DNA of 44,175 nucleotides from the NCBI GenBank assembly GCA_902826515.1, contig CADEFD010000012.1:1-44175 (forward strand). Direction: 5' to 3'. The notes below the pieces were generated by a model that saw only the letters and a list, made by a program, of their open reading frames with translations, did not search any database and was not told the origin of the DNA. Positions within the stretch are counted from its first letter, which is position 1; every line of letters begins with the position of its first letter. A program made the position numbers and the translations under genes. Shown in pieces: positions 8,638-15,873 of this stretch. The DNA comes from an uncultured Acidobacteriota bacterium. Its GTDB lineage: Bacteria > Acidobacteriota > Vicinamibacteria > Vicinamibacterales > UBA2999.

Positions 8638-9557
8638 CAGCACGACAGAACGGCGTCGGCGTGACGGGAGCGGCCCTGCTCGCCCTGGCGCTCAGCGGCT
8701 GCACGGTGAACGTCAACACCGAAGGCGCCACGGCCTCCGAGACCCACACCTTCAAGGTTGGCGCCAGCCCGAAGGTCACCCTCGACACCTTCGACGGCTC
8801 GATCGAGGTCCACTCCTGGGACCGCGCCGAAGTCGAGGTCATCGTCGAGAAACAGGCGCAGGACGAAACGCTGCTCCAGCAGATCGTGGTCGAACAGTCG
8901 CAGGACGGCGACACGGTCACGCTGCGGGTGCGCGGGCCGGCCGGCCGCGGCCGCGACGGCATCCAGATCGGCGTCGTTTATTCCCCGGGCGCGAAGCTGC
9001 GGGTGGCGGTGCCGAAGGCCGTCGCCCTCGACATCAGGAGCGGCGACGGCTCGATTACCGTGGAAGACGTGACCGGCGCGGTCACGATGCGATCGGGCGA
9101 CGGCTCGATCGTAGGCCTGCGGGTGGCGGGCGACGTGCGCGCCACGACCGACGACGGCTCCATCCGCCTGCGCGAAACGAGCGGCAAGGTGGATGTCGAG
9201 ACGCAGGATGGCAGCGTCGTCGTGAACGGCACCTTCACGGCCCTGCGCGCCAAGACGGGCGACGGCTCGGTGCGGATCGCCGCCGAGAAGGGCAGCGCGG
9301 TCGAGAGCGACTGGCTCGTGGAAACCGACGACGGCAGCGTGGAGGTCCGCCTGCCGGAAGGGCTCGCCGCCGACGTCGATGCGGCCACCTCCGACGGGTC
9401 GATCCGCTCGAGTTATCCCGGCCTGACGGTGCCCGAGCGGTCCGAAGACGACGACGACCGCGGCGACTCGGGCCGTCAGCTCAAGGCCACGCTCGGCACC
9501 GGCGGCAAGGTGCTGCGGGTGCGCACCGGCGACGGCACGATCCGCTTCGAGTCGTAG
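8634..9557 (+). CDS. DUF4097-family lipoprotein with repeated GDGS/DDGS beta strands
   Basis: The 307-residue protein begins with a short signal sequence and a lipobox, LSGC, giving a lipidated Cys23. The mature part repeats short strands ending in DGSI, GDGS or DDGS about every 18-20 residues. This is the beta-helix pattern of DUF4097 (putative adhesin) proteins. It should be anchored in the cell envelope; no enzymatic residues are apparent. Its start overlaps the nagA stop by ATGA, so the two are translated together. The function is unknown. Transcription converges with the queC gene, 6 bp away. Confidence 0.82.
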   Translation: MTARQNGVGVTGAALLALALSGCTVNVNTEGATASETHTFKVGASPKVTLDTFDGSIEVHSWDRAEVEVIVEKQAQDETLLQQIVVEQSQDGDTVTLRVRGPAGRGRDGIQIGVVYSPGAKLRVAVPKAVALDIRSGDGSITVEDVTGAVTMRSGDGSIVGLRVAGDVRATTDDGSIRLRETSGKVDVETQDGSVVVNGTFTALRAKTGDGSVRIAAEKGSAVESDWLVETDDGSVEVRLPEGLAADVDAATSDGSIRSSYPGLTVPERSEDDDDRGDSGRQLKATLGTGGKVLRVRTGDGTIRFES

Positions 9558-9563
9558 CCCGCC

Positions 9564-10250
9564 TCACTCCGCCGCGGGCTGCGGCGACACGACGGCGTAG
9601 GACGTCGGATCGAACACGCCCGCGTCGGCGAACGCCTCACGGCGCTCGCGGCATTTGCTGCACCGCCCGCAGTGGCGATCGCCGGCCGGATTCATGCACG
9701 AGAGCGTGAGCTCGAAGGGCACGCCGAGCCGCGCGCCGAGTTCGATCACCTGCGCCTTGGTGAGCGCGGCAAACGGCGCCACCACCGTGAGAGCGTGGGC
9801 GAGGCCGCGCGACAGCGCTTCGGCCATCGCCGCGAAGAAGGCCGGGGTGGCATCCGGAAACGGGTTGCCCGCCAGCGGCCCGAGCACGATGCGCCGCGCG
9901 TCGTCGCGCGCCGCGACGAGCCCCGCCTTGGCGAGCAGCGTCACGTTGCGGCCCGCGAGATACACGTCCTGGTCGGGGGTGTCGTAGCCGGGGGGCGTGC
10001 CGGCGAGCGCCCAGTGATCCGCCGGATACACGTCCTGCAGCGGCAGATCGAGGACGATGAGCGGTCTGAGGCCGGCGAACCCCGGTGATGCCATGAGCCG
10101 CGACAACATCTGCAGCTCCGCCGCTTCCCACGACAGTCCCGAACGCACGTAAACGGGGCGCACGTCGTGCTGCGCGGCCTCGTGCGCGAGCAGCACGGCG
10201 CTGTCGAGTCCGCCCGAGACGAGCACGACGGACGGGGGGCGCGAAGGCAT
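9564..10250 (-). CDS. queC: 7-cyano-7-deazaguanine synthase (QueC family)
   Basis: The 228-residue protein is an ATP-pyrophosphatase that turns 7-carboxy-7-deazaguanine into preQ0 for queuosine or deazaguanine DNA modification. It has the PP-loop SGGLDS (12-17), GRN at 100-102, the FPDATPAFF region that matches the family's YPDCRPEF, and four zinc-binding cysteines: Cys185, Cys194, Cys197 and Cys200. The frame is open 25 codons further upstream, but the ATG at 10250 starts directly before the conserved core. No queD, queE, queF or dpd genes are in the window, so the pathway it serves here cannot be told. Confidence 0.87.
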   Translation of the reverse strand: MPSRPPSVVLVSGGLDSAVLLAHEAAQHDVRPVYVRSGLSWEAAELQMLSRLMASPGFAGLRPLIVLDLPLQDVYPADHWALAGTPPGYDTPDQDVYLAGRNVTLLAKAGLVAARDDARRIVLGPLAGNPFPDATPAFFAAMAEALSRGLAHALTVVAPFAALTKAQVIELGARLGVPFELTLSCMNPAGDRHCGRCSKCRERREAFADAGVFDPTSYAVVSPQPAAE

Positions 10251-10312
10251 GCGGGCGGAAGGATACAATCTTCGGACGACGTGGTGCGAGACGTTCTGCA
10301 AAGGCCGGCCCG

Positions 10313-10993
10313 ATGACCAGTGCACTGACGGGCCTCGTGGCCTTCGACCTCGACGGCACGCTCGTGGACTCGGCCGGCGACCTCGCGTCGGCCGCCAGCG
10401 CGCTCACCGTGGAACTCGGCGGCGGCGCCCTCAGCCGCGAGCAGGTGGTGCAGATGGTGGGTGAGGGAGCGGCCGTGCTCGTGCGGCGGGCGCTCACCGC
10501 GGCGGGCCTCGATCCGGAGACCACGGGCGCCACCGCGCGGTTCCTCGAGCTCTACGACGCCCGGATGTGCGACACGACGGTGCTTTATCCGGGCATCCGC
10601 GCGGTGCTCGACGCGCTCGATCCGCTGCTGCCGCTCGCCGTCGTGACCAACAAGCCCGAGGGCGCGGCGCGCCGCCTGATCGAGGCGCTCGGCATCGGCC
10701 GCTACTTCCTCGAGGTCGTCGGCGCCGATGCGGCGTGGCCGCGCAAGCCCGATCCGGCGGGGTTGCGGTCGCTGGCCGTGCACGCCGGCGGCGGCCCGCT
10801 CGTGCTCGTCGGGGATTCCCCGATCGACCAGCAGACGGCGGAACGCGCCGGCGCCGCCTTCGTGCTGGCGGCCTACGGCTTTGGCGCGACCGGTCCGGCC
10901 GGGGCGCTGGCGACGCCGTACGTGGCCGAGGCGCCGTCGGACCTGCCGCGGGTCATCGGCGAGGCGCTGCGTTCCGGCCGGCTGACGGCGTAG
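10313..10993 (+). CDS. gph: Phosphoglycolate phosphatase-like HAD hydrolase
   Basis: The 226-residue haloacid-dehalogenase-type phosphatase carries FDLDGTLVDS (nucleophile Asp12, Asp14), VVTNKP (motif II), RKPDP (motif III lysine) and LVGDSPID (motif IV). The helical cap lies between motifs I and II, as in Gph. The likely substrate is 2-phosphoglycolate, but related HAD enzymes act on other small phosphates. A TACAAT hexamer at 10264-10269 may be its -10 box in the gap shared with queC. Its last 41 bp overlap the 3' end of the oppositely oriented metal regulator gene. Confidence 0.82.
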   Translation: MTSALTGLVAFDLDGTLVDSAGDLASAASALTVELGGGALSREQVVQMVGEGAAVLVRRALTAAGLDPETTGATARFLELYDARMCDTTVLYPGIRAVLDALDPLLPLAVVTNKPEGAARRLIEALGIGRYFLEVVGADAAWPRKPDPAGLRSLAVHAGGGPLVLVGDSPIDQQTAERAGAAFVLAAYGFGATGPAGALATPYVAEAPSDLPRVIGEALRSGRLTA

Positions 10994-11681
10994 CGGCCGC
11001 CGCGGCCTCGGGCGTGACGTCCACGAGCAGCTTCGACGCGGCGCGGGCGCCGAGCGTGAAGGTCGTGTCGTCGGCGCCGCGCAACTGCACCGCATCGGCG
11101 ACTTCATCACGCGCGTCCACCGACACCACCTGCCCGGGTTTCAGCCCGTGCCGTTCGACGAAGCGCAGGAACACCGGATCCTGATCACTCACCCGCGCGA
11201 CGACCACCCGCGTGCCGACCGGACAGGTGAGCAGCGTCTCGAAGTGGCGCTCGCGGATCGTGCCTTCCTTGCCGGGGATCGGATCGCCGTGCGGATCGGT
11301 TTCGGGATGTCCGAGCATCTCGTCGATGCGGTCGATGAGGCGATCGGAGACGACGTGCTCGAGGTGTTCCGCGTCGTCGTGCACCTCGTCCCAGCGCATG
11401 CCCATCACCTGCACGAGGAAGAGCTCCACCAGGCGGTGACGGCGCAGCACGGTGGCCGCCAGGCGTGTGCCGGCGGCGGTGAGCCGCACGCCGTTGTACG
11501 GTTCGTAGTCCACGAGCCCCGATTCGGCGAGCGCCTTCACCATCGTGGTGGCGGTGCCGGGGGCGACGCCGAGCGCCGAGGCGAGTTGCCCCATGGGCAG
11601 CAGGGTGGCGCCCGCGGGCAGGCGGCCGACGCCCAGGTAGACCTCTTTCAGGTAGTTCTCGACGGTGCTGGACGGCGGCAT
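10953..11681 (-). CDS. mntR: Metal-dependent DtxR/MntR-family transcriptional regulator
   Basis: The 242-residue protein has an N-terminal winged helix (about 1-75), a metal-binding dimerisation domain (75-150) and a C-terminal SH3/FeoA-like domain (about 150-222). Ligands by alignment to DtxR are His82, Glu86, His101, Glu105, Glu108 and His109. Glu105 replaces the cysteine of the iron sensors, as in manganese-sensing MntR. The N-terminal ligand position (Met10 in DtxR, Asp8 in MntR) appears to be Asn9. It is divergent from the DtxR-FeoA/feoB operon, with a perfect palindrome between them. Regulation of that operon is the natural guess; the metal (Fe or Mn) is open. Confidence 0.88.
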   Translation of the reverse strand: MPPSSTVENYLKEVYLGVGRLPAGATLLPMGQLASALGVAPGTATTMVKALAESGLVDYEPYNGVRLTAAGTRLAATVLRRHRLVELFLVQVMGMRWDEVHDDAEHLEHVVSDRLIDRIDEMLGHPETDPHGDPIPGKEGTIRERHFETLLTCPVGTRVVVARVSDQDPVFLRFVERHGLKPGQVVSVDARDEVADAVQLRGADDTTFTLGARAASKLLVDVTPEAAAAATPSAGRNAAPRR

Positions 11682-11723
11682 GGCGACGGGCCGGATCGTA
11701 TCAGACCACCACGGGCCGCGACA

Positions 11724-11766
11724 TTGACTTCGGGCTGTGGTTGGTTGTATTTTTGATTAATCAAAA
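11724..11766 (+). promoter_or_regulatory. Promoter and 16-bp palindromic operator of the feo operon
   Basis: TTGACT (11724-11729) and TATTTT (11748-11753), 18 bp apart, form a plausible -35/-10 pair. The perfect palindrome TTTTGATTAATCAAAA (11751-11766) begins inside the -10 box and ends 5 bp before the GTG start. A bound repressor would therefore block initiation. AT-rich palindromes of this size are typical DtxR/MntR sites, and the mntR-like gene is divergent. This region is clearly more AT-rich than its surroundings. Confidence 0.62.
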
Positions 11767-11771
11767 TCGCC

Positions 11772-12800
11772 GTGATCGACCCCCTGACTTCCCTCATCGT
11801 CGTTCTGGCCGGCCTGGCGCTGCTCCTCGTGCTCTTCTGGCCCGCCACGGGCCTGGCCTGGCGCTGGCGCCGCGGCCTCGCGGCCTCGGACCGGGTGGAG
11901 ATCGAAGACGCCCTCAAACACATCTGGGACGGCGAGTATCGCCAGCGGCCCGCCACGCTCGAAAGCCTGGCCGGCGCGCTCGGCCTGAGCGGACGCGCCG
12001 CCGCCGAACTGGTGGACCGGCTCGGCCGGCTCGACCTGCTGCACCACGACAACGCCGCGCTGCACCTGACGCCCGACGGCCGCCGCGAAGCCCTCCGCGT
12101 CATCCGCATCCACCGGCTGTGGGAGCGGTATCTCGCCGATGAGACCGGGCTCGACGCCCGCGAGTGGCACGCGCACGCCGAACGCCGCGAACACGGCACG
12201 AGCGAACAGCAGGCCGCCGCCCTCGCCGCCACGCTCGGACATCCGCGCTTCGATCCGCACGGCGACCCGATCCCGATGCCGAGCGGCGAAATCCCGCCGC
12301 ACCAGGGCATGCCGCTCACGCAGCTCACCTCCGACATGGCGGCCGAGATCGTCCACATCGAAGACGAGCCGGAAGCCGTCTTCGCGCAGATCGTGGCCCT
12401 GGGCCTCGTGCCCGGCATGCGCGTGCGGCTGCTCGAACGCATGCCGCATCGCCTGCGCGTGCAGGCAGAAGCGGAAGAAGTGGTGCTCGCGCCGGTCGTC
12501 GCCGCCAACATCACCGTGGTCGTGCTCGACGAGGTGACCGAGCCGGCCGAGATGACGCGCCTTTCGGTGCTCACGCCGGGCGACAGCGCCGAGGTCGTGG
12601 CGCTTGCCATCTCGTGCCGCGGCGCCCAGCGCCGGCGCCTGCTCGATCTGGGCGTCGTGCCCGGCACCCGCATCACGAGCGAACTGCGCGGGCCCTCGGG
12701 CGATCCGACGGCCTACCGCATCCGCGGCGCGCTCATCGCGCTGCGCAACGATCAGGCGGCGCAAATCTACGTGCAGAAGGTCCAGGAGGCCTCGGCATGA
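11772..12800 (+). CDS. Membrane-anchored DtxR-type regulator fused to two FeoA domains
   Basis: The protein has 342 residues from a GTG start. Residues 5-31 are one hydrophobic segment followed by RWRR, predicting a membrane anchor with the rest in the cytosol. A DtxR-like winged helix (about 42-108) and metal dimerisation domain (109-170) follow, with His114, Glu118, His133, Glu137, Glu140 and His141 at ligand positions. Glu137 replaces the DtxR cysteine, and Asp46 sits at the MntR Asp8 position. Two FeoA/SH3-like domains follow (about 180-255 and 263-338). The stop overlaps the feoB start by ATGA, so it probably supplies the FeoA partner of FeoB. Whether the winged helix still binds DNA is unknown. 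Confidence 0.8.
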   Translation: MIDPLTSLIVVLAGLALLLVLFWPATGLAWRWRRGLAASDRVEIEDALKHIWDGEYRQRPATLESLAGALGLSGRAAAELVDRLGRLDLLHHDNAALHLTPDGRREALRVIRIHRLWERYLADETGLDAREWHAHAERREHGTSEQQAAALAATLGHPRFDPHGDPIPMPSGEIPPHQGMPLTQLTSDMAAEIVHIEDEPEAVFAQIVALGLVPGMRVRLLERMPHRLRVQAEAEEVVLAPVVAANITVVVLDEVTEPAEMTRLSVLTPGDSAEVVALAISCRGAQRRRLLDLGVVPGTRITSELRGPSGDPTAYRIRGALIALRNDQAAQIYVQKVQEASA

Positions 12801-15028
12801 GTCACCCCTCGCCGGAGGCGTGCGCCACCTGTCCGGCGCACCACCTCGGCAACCTGCAGAAGCTCGGCGTCGACATGACCGGCCACGACTACGTGGTGGC
12901 GCTCGCCGGGAATCCCAACACCGGCAAGAGCACGGTGTTCAACGCCCTCACGGGCCTCAGGCAGCACACCGGCAACTGGCCCGGCAAGACCGTGACCCGC
13001 GCCGAAGGGGCGTTTGCGAGCGGCGACAAACGGTTCAAGCTGGTGGACCTGCCGGGCACCTACTCGCTCCTCTCGTCGAGCCTCGACGAAGAGGTGGCGC
13101 GCGACTTCGTGCTGTTCGGCCAGCCCGACGTGACCGTCGTGGTGGTCGATGCCACCGTACTCGAGCGCAACCTGAACATCGTGCTGCAGGTGCTCGAGAT
13201 CACGAACCGCGTCGTGGTCTGCCTGAACCTCATGGACGAAGCGAGGCGCCGCGGCATCGAGGTGGACGACCGCCGTATGGCGCGCGACCTCGGCGTGCGT
13301 GTCGTGCCCACCGCCGCGCGGTTCGGCGAGGGCCTGCCCGAACTGATGCAGGCGATCGCGGAAGTGGCGCGCGGCGAGGTGAGCGGCGGCCCGCACAGGA
13401 TCGGCGAGCGGTCGCCGGCGCTCCAGCGTGCCGTCACGCGGCTCGCGGACGGGGTGCGCGCGCTCGTGCCGGATCTGCCGAACGCCTCGTGGGTGGCCCT
13501 GCGCCTGCTCGACGGCGACGAACGGATCCAGACGGCGCTCGCGCGCGGCGAACTCGGCGACCTCACCCTGGCCGCGGCCGACCAGTCGCGCCCGGCGGTC
13601 GTGCCGCCGCCGCCCGCGCAGGTGGACGCGCTGCTCGGCCTCGCGTCCGAACTGCGCTGGCAGGTGGGCAGCGACTTCCATCAGTCGCTCATGGAGACGA
13701 TCTACACCGAGGCGGCGCGCATCGCCGACCGCGCGGTGTCGCGCCCCGGCACGGCGAAACGGTTCGACATGGACCGCGCCATCGACCGCCTCGTGACCAG
13801 CCGGCTCTGGGGCGTGCCGCTCATGCTCGGCATGCTGACGGCGGTCTTCTGGCTGACGATTGCCGGCGCCAACGTGCCCTCGGGCATGCTGGCGGCGGTG
13901 CTCATCGACTGGGCGCATCCGCTGCTGAAGGGCGCCGCGTCGGCCGTGCTGCCGTGGTGGGCGGCCGGACTGCTCGTGGACGGCATGTACCTGGCGACGG
14001 CGTGGGTCGTGGCGGTGATGCTGCCGCCGATGGCGATCTTCTTCCCGATGTTCACGCTGCTCGAAGACTTCGGCTACCTGCCGCGCGTGGCCTTCAACCT
14101 CGATCGCACCTTCCGCCGCGTCGGCGCGCACGGCAAGCAGGCGCTCACGATGGCGATGGGCTGGGGCTGCAACGCCGCCGGCGTCGTGGCGGCACGCATC
14201 ATCGAGAGCCCGCGCGAGCGGCTCATCGCGATCATCACGAACAACTTCGCGCTCTGCAACGGCCGCTGGCCGACGCAGATTCTCGTGGCCACGATCTTCG
14301 TGGGCAGCGTGGCGCCGGCGCACCTGGCCGGCCTCGTCTCGGCGCTCGCGGTGGTCACGGTGGCCGTGCTCGGCATCGTGCTGACCTTCGGCACGTCGTG
14401 GCTGCTCTCGCGCACGGTCCTGCGCGGCGAGGTCTCGGCCTTCAGTCTCGAACTGCCGCCCTACCGGCCACCGCGTGTGCTCGCCACGCTCTACACATCG
14501 CTCATCGACCGCACGCTCTACGTGCTCTGGCGCGCCGTGGTCTTCGCGCTGCCGGCCGGCGCCGTCATCTGGCTCGTCTCGAACATCCCGTGGGGGGACG
14601 CCAGTCTGGCCGCGCAGATCGTGACGTGGCTGCAGCCGTTCGGCGGCCTCGTCGGCCTGTCGGGCGTGATCCTGCTCGCCTACATCGTGGCGATTCCCGC
14701 CAACGAGATCGTCGTGCCGACGATCCTGATGCTGACGGTGCTCGTGAGCGGCACGGCGGAATTCGGCGCCGGCGCCGGCGTGATGTTCGAGCTCGACTCG
14801 ACCACCGACACCGGGGCGCTGCTGCGCGGCAGCGGCTGGACGCTGATGACGGCGGTGTGCCTGATGCTGTTCAGCCTCGTGCACAACCCGTGCTCCACCA
14901 CGATCTACACGATCTGGAAGGAGACCGGCAGCGTGAAGTGGACGACACTCGCCACGCTCCTGCCGGTGGGCCTCGGCTTCCTGCTCTGTTTCCTGGTCGC
15001 GCAGAGCTGGCGCCTGGTGGCCGGGTAA
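12797..15028 (+). CDS. feoB: Ferrous iron transport protein B
   Basis: FeoB is a 743-residue inner-membrane Fe(II) transporter with a cytosolic GTPase domain. GTPase motifs are G1 GNPNTGKS (38-45), G3 DLPGTY (84-89) and G4 NLMD (144-147). The membrane part (about 330-740) contains two Gate repeats, with WGCNAAGVVAARIIES and the NPCSTTIYTIWKE stretch near the end. A 30-residue extension before the G domain holds CATCPAHH, a possible metal site that typical FeoB proteins do not have at this place. AGGAGG at 12783-12788 precedes the ATG. No feoC gene is present. ubiE follows after 2 bp. Confidence 0.95.
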   Translation: MSHPSPEACATCPAHHLGNLQKLGVDMTGHDYVVALAGNPNTGKSTVFNALTGLRQHTGNWPGKTVTRAEGAFASGDKRFKLVDLPGTYSLLSSSLDEEVARDFVLFGQPDVTVVVVDATVLERNLNIVLQVLEITNRVVVCLNLMDEARRRGIEVDDRRMARDLGVRVVPTAARFGEGLPELMQAIAEVARGEVSGGPHRIGERSPALQRAVTRLADGVRALVPDLPNASWVALRLLDGDERIQTALARGELGDLTLAAADQSRPAVVPPPPAQVDALLGLASELRWQVGSDFHQSLMETIYTEAARIADRAVSRPGTAKRFDMDRAIDRLVTSRLWGVPLMLGMLTAVFWLTIAGANVPSGMLAAVLIDWAHPLLKGAASAVLPWWAAGLLVDGMYLATAWVVAVMLPPMAIFFPMFTLLEDFGYLPRVAFNLDRTFRRVGAHGKQALTMAMGWGCNAAGVVAARIIESPRERLIAIITNNFALCNGRWPTQILVATIFVGSVAPAHLAGLVSALAVVTVAVLGIVLTFGTSWLLSRTVLRGEVSAFSLELPPYRPPRVLATLYTSLIDRTLYVLWRAVVFALPAGAVIWLVSNIPWGDASLAAQIVTWLQPFGGLVGLSGVILLAYIVAIPANEIVVPTILMLTVLVSGTAEFGAGAGVMFELDSTTDTGALLRGSGWTLMTAVCLMLFSLVHNPCSTTIYTIWKETGSVKWTTLATLLPVGLGFLLCFLVAQSWRLVAG

Positions 15029-15030
15029 GG

Positions 15031-15759
15031 ATGTCGCTCGACGCGGCCTTCGAGTCGCCAGACACGAAGTCGCGCTACGTCCGCACGCTCTTTGCCACGA
15101 TCGCCGATCGCTACGACCTCATCACGCGCGTGTTGTCGTACGGCATGGACGGCCGCTGGAAGGCGCGCCTCGTGGCGCGCGCCGCCGTCGTGCCCGGCGA
15201 ACGCGCGCTCGACCTCGCCTCGGGCACGGGCGACCTGGCCTTTGCGCTGGCGGCGCGCGGCGCGCGGGTCGTCGGCCTCGATGTGACGCACCGCATGCTG
15301 CAGCTGGCGGCGGAGAAGGCGCGCGGATCCGGCGCCACCGGCGTGACCTGGACGGTCGGCGACATGGCGTCGCTGCCGTGTCCGTCGGCGGCCTTCACGC
15401 TCGTGACGACGAGCTACGGTCTGCGCAACGTGCCCGATCTCGAGACAGCGATCGACGAGATCGTGCGCGTGCTGGCGCCGGGCGGCCGACTGCTCTCGCT
15501 CGACTTCAACCGGCCGGCGTCGCCGCTCATCTGCACCATCTACCTCGCCTACCTCACGGCGGTGGGCGCCACGCTCGGCTGGCTGCTGCACGGCGATCCC
15601 GACACGTACCGCTATATTCCGGCCTCGATCCGCCGCTATCCCGGCGCGGGCGGTGTGGCCGATCGGCTGCGCGCGCGGGGACTCGTCGACGTGCAGGTCC
15701 TGCCGGTGCTGTGGGGACTGATGACGATTCACGTCGCCCGGCGGCCCGCCGCAGGCTGA
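15031..15759 (+). CDS. ubiE: Demethylmenaquinone/ubiquinone C-methyltransferase
   Basis: The 242-residue SAM-dependent methyltransferase carries the UbiE/MenG signatures. These are an early FATIADRYDLITRVLSYGMD, the SAM motif LDLASGTGDLAF, and SYGLRNVPD in the middle. It adds the ring methyl group in the last or nearly last step of quinone synthesis. In an anaerobe or acidobacterium the product would be menaquinone (menG); I cannot decide from the sequence alone. It starts 2 bp after the feoB stop and is probably read from the same transcript, although the functions are not obviously related. Confidence 0.9.
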   Translation: MSLDAAFESPDTKSRYVRTLFATIADRYDLITRVLSYGMDGRWKARLVARAAVVPGERALDLASGTGDLAFALAARGARVVGLDVTHRMLQLAAEKARGSGATGVTWTVGDMASLPCPSAAFTLVTTSYGLRNVPDLETAIDEIVRVLAPGGRLLSLDFNRPASPLICTIYLAYLTAVGATLGWLLHGDPDTYRYIPASIRRYPGAGGVADRLRARGLVDVQVLPVLWGLMTIHVARRPAAG

Positions 15760-15873
15760 ACCGCTAACGTTGCTGTCGCGACGGTCCGAAACATGTCATG
15801 CAGGGCTGACGGCGATGGGGACGCACGAGAATCAGTGCAACCCCGCGCAGTTCAGGACCCGGCCTGACATTCA
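15760..15873 (+). other. Structured 5' leader of the PilT-like gene
   Basis: The 114-bp gap between ubiE and the PilT-like gene contains nested pairings. GGGG (15817-15820) pairs with CCCC (15841-15844), and inside it GCAC (15823-15826) pairs with GTGC (15835-15838) around an 8-base loop. A second hairpin, TCAGG/CCTGA, lies near 15852-15867 just before the ATG. No known riboswitch consensus was recognised. It could be a leader RNA, an intrinsic control element, or chance pairing in GC-rich DNA. Confidence 0.3.

Noticed and set aside
12604..15759. A 1051-codon frame across feoB and ubiE.
   Set aside because: It covers two well-identified genes in another frame; its translation is Arg/Ala-rich and matches no family.
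15760..15873. A GEMM-type c-di-GMP riboswitch before the PilT-like gene.
   Set aside because: GGGGACGCA resembles part of the aptamer but the receptor segments and second hairpin do not match the consensus; kept only as an unassigned leader.
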